DNA of 8,771 nucleotides from Candidatus Iainarchaeum sp. (GTDB taxonomy: Archaea > B1Sed10-29 > WALL01 > JAGHAM01), in NCBI GenBank assembly GCA_021161465.1, contig JAGHAM010000022.1, forward strand, positions 1 to 8,771. The letters are read 5' to 3'. Numbering within the stretch: the first letter of the stretch is position 1; each line of letters begins with the position of its first letter. A program made the translations under genes and the position numbers. Shown here one piece after another: positions 1 through 5,640 of the stretch. Below the pieces are notes generated by a model that did no database searches, was not told the DNA's origin, and worked only from the letters and a program-made list of their open reading frames with translations.

Positions 1-823
1 CATCCGCATCCATTTTTGTGAGTATAACGCCATCAAGGCCAACAGCTTCCTTGAAAGCAAGGGCACGCTCAGGAAGAACATTCCCGGCTAAAGCCTCATC
101 CACGTATATGTGAAGGTCAGGCTCAACTACCCTGTTTATCTTCTTCAATTCTTCTATAAGGTTCTTGTTGGTTTCCTGCCTGCCAGCCGTGTCTATCAGA
201 ACACAATTGATACCTTTCGCCTGCGCACTTTTCACTGCATCGAAGGCAACTGCTGCAGGGTCAGCTCCATATGTGTGTTTAACAACACGCATATCCAGCC
301 GGCACGCGTGCTCCTCAAGCTGTTCTATGGACGCTGCCCTAAATGTGTCAGATGCAGCAAAAACGGAGCTTAGGCCATTTTGCTTCAGGAGAAAAGCAAT
401 TTTGGCCAGGGTCAGCGTTTTGCCGGCCCCATTCGGTCCCAGAAACATTATCTTGAAGGGCTTATCAGAATTCTTGACCATCTCAACTAGATTGAAACTG
501 GGCGCTGCCAATATGGATTCCAGAGACTTTTGGAGGGCTTTCTTCAGGTCGGGCTCCTTCGATTCGCGCAGGTCTTCACAGATTTTCTCAGCAACTGGCT
601 TGGCAACATCGGCCTCAAGGAGTGCTAGCTCCAGTTCCCACAGCAAATCATCCTTATCCGCGCCAAAAATCTTTAGTTTTGATTTCGGTTTGGTTTTCTT
701 CACCGTTGGTTTCTCCGGTAGTGGTTTTAACTTCTCCGGAACTGGTTTCTTTTTAGGTAGTTTCTTTACGGGTTTTTCTCTGTTGAGAATTTTAGATACC
801 TTATCCCTTAGGAAGTCGAACAT
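1..823 (-). CDS. ftsY: Signal recognition particle receptor FtsY (3' end missing)
   Basis: FtsY is the SRP-type GTPase that docks ribosome-SRP complexes at the cytoplasmic membrane. My translation gives 274 residues before the window ends; perhaps 30 to 40 C-terminal residues are lost. Seen directly: a start ATG at 823, a basic Lys/Pro-rich linker (about residues 15-50), an N-domain helical bundle (about 50-120), then the GTPase motifs GPNGAGKT (129-136), DTFRAASIEQL (159-169), DTAGRQ (211-216) and TKMD (269-272). The DTFRAA and DTAGRQ motifs mark the SRP GTPase family. The short N-domain and single G-domain without an M-domain favour FtsY over SRP54. It is the last visible gene of the ribosomal/prefoldin operon, 9 nt after pfdA, with only a weak ribosome binding site. 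An in-frame TTG at 829 is a less likely start. The linker is basic, unlike the acidic A-region of many FtsY proteins. Confidence 0.95.
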   Translation of the reverse strand, partial: MFDFLRDKVSKILNREKPVKKLPKKKPVPEKLKPLPEKPTVKKTKPKSKLKIFGADKDDLLWELELALLEADVAKPVAEKICEDLRESKEPDLKKALQKSLESILAAPSFNLVEMVKNSDKPFKIMFLGPNGAGKTLTLAKIAFLLKQNGLSSVFAASDTFRAASIEQLEEHACRLDMRVVKHTYGADPAAVAFDAVKSAQAKGINCVLIDTAGRQETNKNLIEELKKINRVVEPDLHIYVDEALAGNVLPERALAFKEAVGLDGVILTKMDAD

Positions 824-832
824 CCACAACGC

Positions 833-1261
833 CTACCCTACAAGGGGAACGTCTGATTCTCCTTGCTGGCTCTTCAAGTAGCTTTGCAATTTCACAGACA
901 AATCCTGAACTGTGTTGGAGAGTCTGGTTATCTCATCGTCTATCTGTGAAATTGAATCCTTTACCAACTCTTCCCTTTTATCCAGAAGTGCCTTGGCGTC
1001 ATCAACGTTTTTCTCCACGACAACACCGGCACCAACATCAGCGTTGACTTTATCCTTCTCTATTTTAACTGGCATAAGCAAGCCGGCACCTATTGGAGTA
1101 AGCCCACTACCGCCTTTGGAAACAGCCTCAAGGTTACTTCTTGCCATAGCTATCTCCTGTAGGGCAAACATCAGTGACTGCCTCTGTGACTCGTAAGCCT
1201 TAAGTTTTTCCTCATCGGCCCTCAAAAGTGCGATTGCTTCCTGGAATGATAACTCAACCAT
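833..1261 (-). CDS. pfdA: Prefoldin subunit alpha
   Basis: This is the alpha subunit of the archaeal prefoldin/GimC hexamer, a chaperone that holds unfolded proteins between long coiled-coil tentacles. With a start at ATG 1261 it has 142 residues, normal for the family. An N-terminal coiled coil (about residues 1-45) and a C-terminal one (about 88-135) flank a central beta-hairpin segment rich in Gly, Val and Pro (about 50-85, including LTPIGAGLLMPV), the layout of alpha-class prefoldins. A TTG six codons upstream (1279) would overlap the preceding gene's end. ATG 1261 is preferred because AAGGTG lies 6 nt upstream. It sits between rpl18a and ftsY, a gene order repeated in many archaea. The beta subunit is not in this window. 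Confidence 0.93.
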   Translation of the reverse strand: MVELSFQEAIALLRADEEKLKAYESQRQSLMFALQEIAMARSNLEAVSKGGSGLTPIGAGLLMPVKIEKDKVNADVGAGVVVEKNVDDAKALLDKREELVKDSISQIDDEITRLSNTVQDLSVKLQSYLKSQQGESDVPLVG

Positions 1262-1262
1262 A

Positions 1263-1496
1263 TTAAACACCTTCTCCAAGCTGTTGGATAAGCGGATCCT
1301 TGCTATCCTCAGGCTTTATCTCCTCAACCTTCCCTATCTTTATCATGTTTGTCTTAAGCTTGTGCCTGGAACCTAGATTCTCAAGAACTTTGTAAACTGC
1401 AGCATCCATGCGTGTTGCCCTTATGTCCTGCACAAACTTCATTTTTTTCCGTTTCTTCACAAAAAACCCTGAAATTCTAAATGTTTTAATGCTCAT
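1263..1496 (-). CDS. rpl18a: Large ribosomal subunit protein eL20 (L18a/LX)
   Basis: This is archaeal ribosomal protein LX, the short homologue of eukaryotic L18a/L20. The 77 residues open with MSIKTFRISGFFVKK, the typical strand-rich N-terminus, and continue with a basic region and the helix RATRMDAAVYKVLENLGSRH. The length matches the usual 75-80 residues. The open frame extends upstream to 1526, but ATG 1496 is chosen because GGGAGG lies 7 nt before it. The upstream ATG at 1502 abuts that same site too closely. With this start the gene overlaps the last 11 nt of eif6, so the two are probably translationally coupled. pfdA begins 1 nt after the stop. Confidence 0.92.
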   Translation of the reverse strand: MSIKTFRISGFFVKKRKKMKFVQDIRATRMDAAVYKVLENLGSRHKLKTNMIKIGKVEEIKPEDSKDPLIQQLGEGV

Positions 1497-2166
1497 TTTC
1501 ATCCCTCCCGAAGAAAAGCGCCTCATCTATCCTGCCAATCTCGTAAGCTGTTGTCAGCATACCCGTTACCGCGCCTTTATCGTTTGCCAATAAACCACCC
1601 CTAACAAAGGGGCTCCCATAGTTAATAGAACCTACTGTTCCTTCAACTTTGAAAACCTTATTTAGTAACTTCAAATCATCATCAGTTATGTTTGGATTCG
1701 TTAAAAAGCCTTTGTTGTTCGCCACAACAGATGAGCCAACAACATCCAAACCGGCAACTTTCGCCTGGGTAACACCAACGCCAAGCGTGTCTTTGATTGT
1801 CTTAACATCATTTTTGGAAAAGACGGGGCTGGCTATGCACCCTTTGTCATTACAAGCAATTAAATTGGTTATGGCTGTGAACTCATGTATCACACCAACT
1901 TTCCCGAAAAGACTTCTAAGCTGCTCAATCTCGGTTTCGTAAACTGTCTCTGGAACCAGGATGCCATTGCTGTTCAAAACCGAAAAAATACCAATGAGAG
2001 AGGAATTGTAAAGTGTAGCCCGGACTGGCTCTGTACCTAATACCTGCTCAACAATGTTCACAAAGGACTCTGGTGCTGATGGTGGAACAAGAGTAATCTT
2101 ATTGCTAGTTGAACAAAAAATCCCTATGAAGGGGTTCCCAGACAGGTTTTTCTTCTCTATTCTCAT
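1486..2166 (-). CDS. eif6: Translation initiation factor aIF6 (ribosome anti-association factor)
   Basis: aIF6 binds the large ribosomal subunit and prevents premature joining to the small subunit. The 226 residues show the pentein-type repeats of the family, each with a short hydrophobic strand followed by a small-residue turn. Examples are NPFIGIFCSTSNKITLVPP at the N-terminus, NSNGILVP near residue 70, CNDKGCIASP near 110, ANNKGFLTNP near 155 and ANDKGAVTG near 200. The length is standard. It begins 4 nt after the rpl31e stop, with the GTGATT at that stop serving as a plausible ribosome binding site. Its 3' end overlaps the start of rpl18a. Clustering with L31e, L39e and LX is the usual archaeal context and fits its role in 50S biogenesis. 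Confidence 0.96.
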   Translation of the reverse strand: MRIEKKNLSGNPFIGIFCSTSNKITLVPPSAPESFVNIVEQVLGTEPVRATLYNSSLIGIFSVLNSNGILVPETVYETEIEQLRSLFGKVGVIHEFTAITNLIACNDKGCIASPVFSKNDVKTIKDTLGVGVTQAKVAGLDVVGSSVVANNKGFLTNPNITDDDLKLLNKVFKVEGTVGSINYGSPFVRGGLLANDKGAVTGMLTTAYEIGRIDEALFFGRDENEH

Positions 2167-2170
2167 CTAA

Positions 2171-2569
2171 TCACGGTAATTCAGCTACGGCGAATTCGCC
2201 TTCTTCCACTATCCGAACCTTTATTCTCCTTGGTGGCTTTGACTTTTCCCAGACTAGAGAGTTAACCTCTTCAGAAACTTTTGGTTCCTTCCTAGTATGC
2301 TTTCGTATGTACCTCTTTATTTCTGTTATAGCTGCCTTTCTCATCTTGCCAGATGGCTTCTCAAAAGCACGCCTAAGTGGAATTGTGTGGAGTGATTGTT
2401 TTTTCGGTTTTTCTTTTGGTTGCTCCTTGGCTTTCTTTGGTTGTTCTGGCTCAGCGACTTTCTGCTCGGGTTCTTTTGCTTTTTCCTCCTTCGGCTTCTC
2501 TTTCTGCTCAGCTATAACCTGAGGTTTTTCTATTGGCGTAGACGCACCGCTCTCTTCCTTATCTGTCAT
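2171..2569 (-). CDS. rpl31e: Large ribosomal subunit protein eL31 with long charged N-terminal extension
   Basis: eL31 is a protein of the large subunit near the polypeptide exit tunnel. The conserved core begins near residue 58 (LHTIPLRRAFEKPSGKMRKA) and runs to residue 132, with the helix AAITEIKRYIRKHTRK and the strand PPRRIKVRIVEEGEF typical of the family. The first 57 or so residues are an extension made almost entirely of Lys, Glu, Pro, Gln and Ala, probably disordered. Most archaeal L31e proteins are about 80-100 residues. The start ATG overlaps the rpl39e stop codon (TAATG), so translation is probably coupled. A later start inside the extension is unlikely, because the frame has no further Met before the core. 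Confidence 0.93.
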   Translation of the reverse strand: MTDKEESGASTPIEKPQVIAEQKEKPKEEKAKEPEQKVAEPEQPKKAKEQPKEKPKKQSLHTIPLRRAFEKPSGKMRKAAITEIKRYIRKHTRKEPKVSEEVNSLVWEKSKPPRRIKVRIVEEGEFAVAELP

Positions 2570-2763
2570 TAAATCTCACCTTTGCTGAGTTTTTGTTTCT
2601 TCCGTATTTTCTTACCCTTATCTGAAATTCTCCAATTCTTTTGCTTAGGGTTTGTGGTCACTTTCCTGTTAGTTTTAACCATGACCCATAGGGGGACCCT
2701 TTTGTTGCTCTTTGTATAACTTGAAAGTTGCTCCTTTGTTTGCTCATCCTTTCTGCTTCCCAT
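2569..2763 (-). CDS. rpl39e: Large ribosomal subunit protein eL39
   Basis: eL39 is a very small basic protein that lines part of the ribosomal exit tunnel. The diagnostic core [20 protein letters not shown] followed by NWR is clear in the middle of the 64-residue product. Family members are usually about 50 residues and end close to the NWR-type motif. Here about 18 extra, mostly basic residues follow it (from [11 protein letters not shown] onward). The N-terminus is also slightly long and polar. ATG 2763 is preferred over the TTG at 2766 because GGAAGTGA lies 4 nt before the ATG but only 1 nt before the TTG. The gene overlaps the next one by one base at TAATG. Confidence 0.92.
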   Translation of the reverse strand: MGSRKDEQTKEQLSSYTKSNKRVPLWVMVKTNRKVTTNPKQKNWRISDKGKKIRKKQKLSKGEI

Positions 2764-2767
2764 CAAC

Positions 2768-3091
2768 TCACTTCCTTACTATCTTTATATCCTTCCTCTT
2801 CTCTTTGATTTTTAATAAAATACTCTTAAGCTCCGCATCAGATAGCCTTGTTATCTTGCCCATCCTGTAAAGCTGTATTACGAGAAGTTCCACCTGCATT
2901 GCGAACTCTGGATTTGCCAACCTTATGGTAGAAAGCCGTGATTTCGCATCTGGTGTCAATATTTTCTTAAGTAAAAGCTCTTTCTGTGCCTCTAACTGCC
3001 TGGCTTCTTCTGATGCTTCCTGTTGTTTCGCTATTTCATCCTGTAGCTGGAGAAGCTTTTTCTTGCGTATCTCCTCCAAATCTCCATTCAT
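2768..3091 (-). CDS. PDCD5-family DNA-binding protein
   Basis: This is the archaeal homologue of human PDCD5 (family also called DNA-binding protein / TFAR19). The 107 residues form an N-terminal charged helix (about 1-40, rich in Lys, Glu and Gln), then the conserved core [19 protein letters not shown] and a three-helix region ending in the basic tail [12 protein letters not shown]. Length and motif fit the family closely. Some archaeal members bind double-stranded DNA; the cellular role is not settled. It lies in the ribosomal operon between S19e and L39e, a conserved position that suggests a link to translation. It overlaps rps19e by 4 nt (ATGA). Confidence 0.93.
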   Translation of the reverse strand: MNGDLEEIRKKKLLQLQDEIAKQQEASEEARQLEAQKELLLKKILTPDAKSRLSTIRLANPEFAMQVELLVIQLYRMGKITRLSDAELKSILLKIKEKRKDIKIVRK

Positions 3092-3516
3092 TTCTTTCCT
3101 CCCTTAACAGCTTCTGTGGCTGTTTTCTCAAGGAAAGACTGCCCTTTTGGCGTTACAATCCGCCCTTTTCCCTTAACTTGTTTTATGAACCCTGCCGCTT
3201 CCAACTGTTGCAAGCAGGTCCTTATTATTTTTCCGCCTGCCCTTGCATGCTTTTCTGGTTTGACGCCTCTTTGCTTCTTCCCGCCAAACCAGTTCCTCAG
3301 CTTATTTGTGCCTATCGGCCCTAGCAAGTATATCTTTCTCAGAACAGCGGCAGTCCTTACATACCACCAATCGGGATTCTGTGGTGGCCTCTCAACATGA
3401 GAACCTGTTTTCACTAGCTTTGCCCACTCTGGGGCGGATATCTCTTTCATGCTCTTAAGCTTCTGCGAGAGCTCTCCTATGAGTTTTTGCGTGTCTACAC
3501 TCTTAACTGAGACCAT
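3088..3516 (-). CDS. rps19e: Small ribosomal subunit protein eS19
   Basis: eS19 is a small-subunit protein of the head region. The 142 residues show the family hallmarks: an N-terminal helix, the motif PPQNPDWWYVRTAAVLRKIYL (about 44-64), then GPIGTNKLRNWFGGKKQRGVKPEKHARAGG and the winged-helix-like segment IIRTCLQQLEAAGFIKQ. The start ATG has a good ribosome binding site, CAGGTGA, 6 nt upstream. It is the first gene of the tightly packed operon that runs to ftsY. A possible promoter and a hairpin/T-tract lie between it and rnp4. Confidence 0.96.
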   Translation of the reverse strand: MVSVKSVDTQKLIGELSQKLKSMKEISAPEWAKLVKTGSHVERPPQNPDWWYVRTAAVLRKIYLLGPIGTNKLRNWFGGKKQRGVKPEKHARAGGKIIRTCLQQLEAAGFIKQVKGKGRIVTPKGQSFLEKTATEAVKGGKK

Positions 3517-3527
3517 TGTTTCACCTG

Positions 3528-3550
3528 TAAAAATAAAAGCGCGAGCGCTT
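3528..3550 (-). terminator. Hairpin followed by T-rich tract between rnp4 and rps19e
   Basis: On the minus strand AAGCGCTCGCGCTT (3550-3537) is a perfect inverted repeat: five pairs with a CTCG loop, or six pairs if the loop closes to two bases. It is followed directly by TTATTTTTA. Archaeal termination depends mainly on T-tracts, and this pair of elements 10 nt after the rnp4 stop would suit the end of the tRNA-Val/rnp4 transcript. It could equally be a leader structure of the rps19e operon. Confidence 0.4.
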
Positions 3551-3556
3551 GAATCC

Positions 3557-3565
3557 TAATTTAAG
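3557..3565 (-). promoter_or_regulatory. Possible TATA box for the rps19e operon
   Basis: CTTAAATTA on the minus strand overlaps the rnp4 stop codon. A transcript would start about 25 nt downstream, near 3540-3535, leaving a leader of about 20-25 nt before the rps19e ATG with its GGTGA site. The match to the archaeal TATA consensus is moderate and there is no experimental support. Confidence 0.3.
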
Positions 3566-3911
3566 TGTTTTTGCCTTTATTAATTTTTTGCCTGTTTTCG
3601 CGTGCGTAGCTATATTTCTGTGTTTTTCCACAGTTCTTGCAGGTATACAGTATAATCCTGCTTTTAGGTCTGGCTCTAACGGTAAGCGTTCTACCAGGTA
3701 TAAGGTATGTACCACACCTCTTGCAGATTTTTGTTTTAACATCTCTTGGAAGTTCAACTTTGTACTTCAAAGCGGTTTTCCTTGCCAGGTCGATATACCT
3801 TTGCCTTCTGCTTTCATTCTTTTCCGTTTTGGCAAGCTCAACCAAGCTTTCCACTCTCCCGGATGCCATCTTCCTGACCCAGCGAGGCTTCAATCTAGAC
3901 TTTTTAGACAT
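3561..3911 (-). CDS. rnp4: Ribonuclease P protein component 4 (Rpp21 homologue)
   Basis: Rnp4 is one of the archaeal protein subunits that activate RNase P RNA for removal of tRNA 5' leaders. The 116 residues have the two N-terminal basic helices of the family (about 15-50, with RRQRYIDLARKTALKY) and a C-terminal zinc ribbon with CKRC at 63-66 and CKNC at 91-94. Between them lies LIPGRTLTVRARPKSRIILY. Length and order match Rpp21/Rnp4. GGGGTG upstream is a distant ribosome binding site. The gene follows tRNA-Val(UAC) on the same strand by 33 nt and precedes rps19e, so an RNase P subunit may share a transcript with an RNase P substrate. A competing frame at 3521-3757 is rejected. Confidence 0.95.
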   Translation of the reverse strand: MSKKSRLKPRWVRKMASGRVESLVELAKTEKNESRRQRYIDLARKTALKYKVELPRDVKTKICKRCGTYLIPGRTLTVRARPKSRIILYTCKNCGKTQKYSYARENRQKINKGKNT

Positions 3912-3958
3912 GTGTTAATATTGCACCCCAAGAATAAAAAAGAGTGGGCCTGAAGAGA

Positions 3959-3974
3959 CTATCTGCAACATGCA
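3959..3974 (-). other. tRNA intron 2, 16 nt, T-loop position 59/60
   Basis: The 16-nt insert lies between A59 (3975) and T60 (3958). Without it the T arm closes perfectly as AAGAG-TTCGAAT-CTCTT; with it no T stem can pair in register. The insert forms a small hairpin, GCA (3973-3971) with TGC (3967-3965) around loop TGT, and the outer T3974-A3964 pair is also possible. The flanks have the bulge-helix-bulge geometry (4+3 nt on each side), but only two of the four central pairs are Watson-Crick (T3979-A3962 and C3978-G3963), so the motif is relaxed. A one-base shift to 60/61 is possible because T occurs at both ends. Confidence 0.85.
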
Positions 3975-3996
3975 TTCGAACTCTTGATCTCCACCT

Positions 3997-4015
3997 GTCT
4001 AAGAGCTTAAGCCCT
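3997..4015 (-). other. tRNA intron 1, 19 nt, canonical position 37/38
   Basis: The insert AGGGCTTAAGCTCTTAGAC lies one base 3' of the anticodon, the canonical archaeal intron site. It forms a bulge-helix-bulge. The inner helix GGGC (4014-4011) pairs with GCTC (4006-4003) around loop TTAA. The central helix CTTA (4021-4018) pairs with TTAG (4002-3999) with one T-T mismatch. Three-base bulges CAA and ACA carry the two cut sites, and the anticodon stem forms the outer helix. Removal restores a seven-base anticodon loop. Confidence 0.93.
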
Positions 4016-4076
4016 TGTAAGGGTGGCGTCCTAACCACTAGACCACAGGCCCCTGGTTTTATTTAGTCAAAGCACC

Positions 4077-4084
4077 ATTTTAAA
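4077..4084 (-). promoter_or_regulatory. TATA box for tRNA-Val, possibly bidirectional
   Basis: TTTAAAAT on the minus strand, preceded by CC, lies 25-32 nt upstream of the tRNA 5' end, the expected distance for archaeal TBP binding. Read on the plus strand the same element is ATTTTAAA and would start transcription near 4106, before the plus-strand gene at 4130. No better TATA candidate is seen for that gene, so the element may serve both directions. Confidence 0.6.
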
Positions 4085-4129
4085 GGTTAGAGTTAAAAAC
4101 CAGAAGGGAGTATATCCTTTGGTGGTACT

Positions 4130-4456
4130 GTGCATAGGGTAGTTATAGCAACTGTTGGTAAAAAACACATACACTTATTGAAGGTTGTTGGAGCGTTCTT
4201 AATTTTTGGGGGAGCCTTTGGCATTCTAGACTCCATAGCATGGATGTTTAGGATAATAAAACAAATCGAAGCTGTAAATGTTAACCCCGAACTTGCACTC
4301 GCTATATTTAAACTGCCAGTAAAGGCGCTAACAGGAGATACGCTCCTTGGACTATTCATGCTGCCAGTTGCAGTGCTCATGCTATGGTTTGTTGTATTCT
4401 GCATAGGCACAATGGTTTACCGGACGGGGGAAGTAATAATACCCAAAAAAGGTTAA
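4130..4456 (+). CDS. Small two-helix membrane protein, unknown function
   Basis: I do not recognise this 108-residue protein. Two strongly hydrophobic segments are visible: about residues 16-40 (VVGAFLIFGGAFGILDSIAWMF) and 72-97 (LLGLFMLPVAVLMLWFVVFCIGTMVY). They are joined by a mostly polar loop containing VNVNPELALAIFKLP, and a short basic tail, PKKG, ends the chain. It is therefore probably an inner-membrane protein with two spans. The start is GTG 4130, the only usual start codon after the in-frame stop at 4094, with GGTGGT just upstream. It is the only plus-strand gene here. Its stop shares a TTAA with the stop of convergent dnaG, a 4-bp overlap. The coherent hydrophobic pattern makes a real gene likely. 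Confidence 0.7.
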   Translation: MHRVVIATVGKKHIHLLKVVGAFLIFGGAFGILDSIAWMFRIIKQIEAVNVNPELALAIFKLPVKALTGDTLLGLFMLPVAVLMLWFVVFCIGTMVYRTGEVIIPKKG

Positions 4457-5628
4457 CCCATAACAACCAAGTTTACCTTCTTCCTCCCTGCTATCTTTGC
4501 CTTTTTTAGTCCTACCAGTGTTTTGATTCCTTTCTCGTCAGCTAAATCAACCAGCCTTTGGGTTATTATCCCATCAAAGACCACAGCATCAAGCTTCTTT
4601 TGCTTGTTTATTTTGTTCACCATCTCTGCCACACCAACCTCTATTGTCTTGTCCCCATCGACCAGAACGGCTTTTAATGTGCCCTTAATCTTTTCGTATA
4701 TTTTTGTCAAGTCTGGTGTATCTCGTGGTGGCGCAGTAGTAGTTTCCTTTCTGGCGACAAAATGTGCCTGCTTGCTGCGACCTCTCCTCGATGCAGAATT
4801 AAGTCGTGAGAGGAATTCGCCAATTGGTACTTTGTTCTTCAATTGTTTCAGAATCTCCTTCTGAGTCAGCTCCTCAACTTCCTTGCCGTCTGGTGCTTTA
4901 GCAACGTAATCTATTTTCCCAAGCTCGGATAGCTGTTTGACTATGATGTCGCCACCTCTATCACCATCTACAAACGCTGTCGTTATTTTCCTTTTAGTTA
5001 GCTCAGCAACTGTTTTGGGTATGGTTGAACCTTTCAAGGCTACGACATTCGTGATTCCGCTCCTGAGCATATTCAGCACATCGGCCCTACCTTCTACAAC
5101 GATTATCTCTTTCTGTTTCTCTATATCGGGTCCACAAGGCAGTTTCTCCGGCCCAAAGAACCTGAGCTTTTCCTTGCTGACCGCTGACCTTAGCTTGTTT
5201 GATATCTCTCTGGAATCCGGGATTTCTTCAGTTGACAGAAGATTCAAAAGTTCCTTTGCCCTACCGACCACATAATCCCTTTTGTCCGCACGGGTATCTT
5301 CTATCTTGTTTATCCTCACTCTGGCCTCACAAGGACCAACCCTGTCCACGGTTTCAAGTGCTGCCGCAAGCGTAGCAGTCTGGAACTTATCCAAACTGGA
5401 AGCTAATGTTAAAGGCCCAAAGCTCTTTCCCATCTTGGTCTTTATATCAACCTCAATCCTTCCAATCCTGCCGGATTTTTGTAACTCACGTAAATCAAGC
5501 TCACTACCAAGAAGACCCTCTGTCTGGCCAAAAATTGCACCAACAACATCGGATTTCTCAACTATCCCATCGACCTCTACCGTGCCTTCTATCAAATATT
5601 TAACAACATTTATGTATGTTTTACCCAT
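4453..5628 (-). CDS. dnaG: Archaeal DnaG-type primase / exosome-associated TOPRIM protein
   Basis: Archaeal DnaG has a TOPRIM catalytic domain. In different archaea it has been linked to RNA primer synthesis and to the RNA-degrading exosome, where it joins the cap and favours poly(A) binding. The 391 residues start with the archaeal N-domain (KYLIEGTVEVDG and VVGAIFGQTEGLLGSELDLR within residues 11-47). The TOPRIM core follows, with the acidic Glu179 in VVEGRAD and Asp221/Asp223 in FVDGDRGG. A C-terminal domain (about 305-391, with YEKIKGTLKAVLVDG) is also typical of archaeal DnaG. A Ser/Arg/Thr-rich linker covers about 278-305. GGAGGAG lies 6 nt before the ATG, and the gene starts 12 nt after the small TOPRIM gene, so the two form an operon. 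Confidence 0.95.
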   Translation of the reverse strand: MGKTYINVVKYLIEGTVEVDGIVEKSDVVGAIFGQTEGLLGSELDLRELQKSGRIGRIEVDIKTKMGKSFGPLTLASSLDKFQTATLAAALETVDRVGPCEARVRINKIEDTRADKRDYVVGRAKELLNLLSTEEIPDSREISNKLRSAVSKEKLRFFGPEKLPCGPDIEKQKEIIVVEGRADVLNMLRSGITNVVALKGSTIPKTVAELTKRKITTAFVDGDRGGDIIVKQLSELGKIDYVAKAPDGKEVEELTQKEILKQLKNKVPIGEFLSRLNSASRRGRSKQAHFVARKETTTAPPRDTPDLTKIYEKIKGTLKAVLVDGDKTIEVGVAEMVNKINKQKKLDAVVFDGIITQRLVDLADEKGIKTLVGLKKAKIAGRKKVNLVVMG

Positions 5629-5640
5629 ATAATCTCCTCC

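Larger units (their letters stand above)
3945..4052 (-). tRNA. tRNA-Val: tRNA-Val(UAC) with two introns
   Basis: Read on the minus strand this folds as a complete tRNA once two inserts are removed, giving 73 nt. Acceptor stem GGGCCTG (4052-4046) pairs fully with CAGGCCC (3952-3946), with discriminator A at 3945. The D arm is GTCT/GGAC with loop AGTGGTTA. The anticodon stem CCACC (4026-4022) pairs with GGTGG (3995-3991), and the loop CTTACAA gives anticodon TAC at 4019-4017, valine. The variable loop AGATC has five bases. T stem AAGAG (3985-3981) pairs with CTCTT (3957-3953) around the consensus loop TTCGAAT. G15 and C48 can form the Levitt pair. CCA is not encoded. A T-rich stretch follows (minus strand, 3938 downward), which may end or slow transcription before rnp4. 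Confidence 0.95.

Noticed and set aside
165-881. 238-codon plus-strand frame opposite ftsY
   Set aside because: The opposite strand encodes an unmistakable SRP GTPase with all motifs. The plus-strand product is Ser/Phe-rich low-complexity sequence typical of antisense reading of Lys/Glu-rich codons.
3521-3757. 78-codon minus-strand frame overlapping rnp4
   Set aside because: It lies in another frame of the clear Rnp4 gene, resembles no family I know, and runs through the hairpin and T-tract.
3549-3953. 134-codon plus-strand frame opposite rnp4
   Set aside because: It is antisense to Rnp4, runs into the tRNA gene and has no family resemblance.
3945-4052. Reading the tRNA as a pseudogene damaged by insertions
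   Set aside because: Both inserts leave perfect stems and consensus loops when removed, lie at recognised intron sites and have bulge-helix-bulge geometry. All stems are intact.
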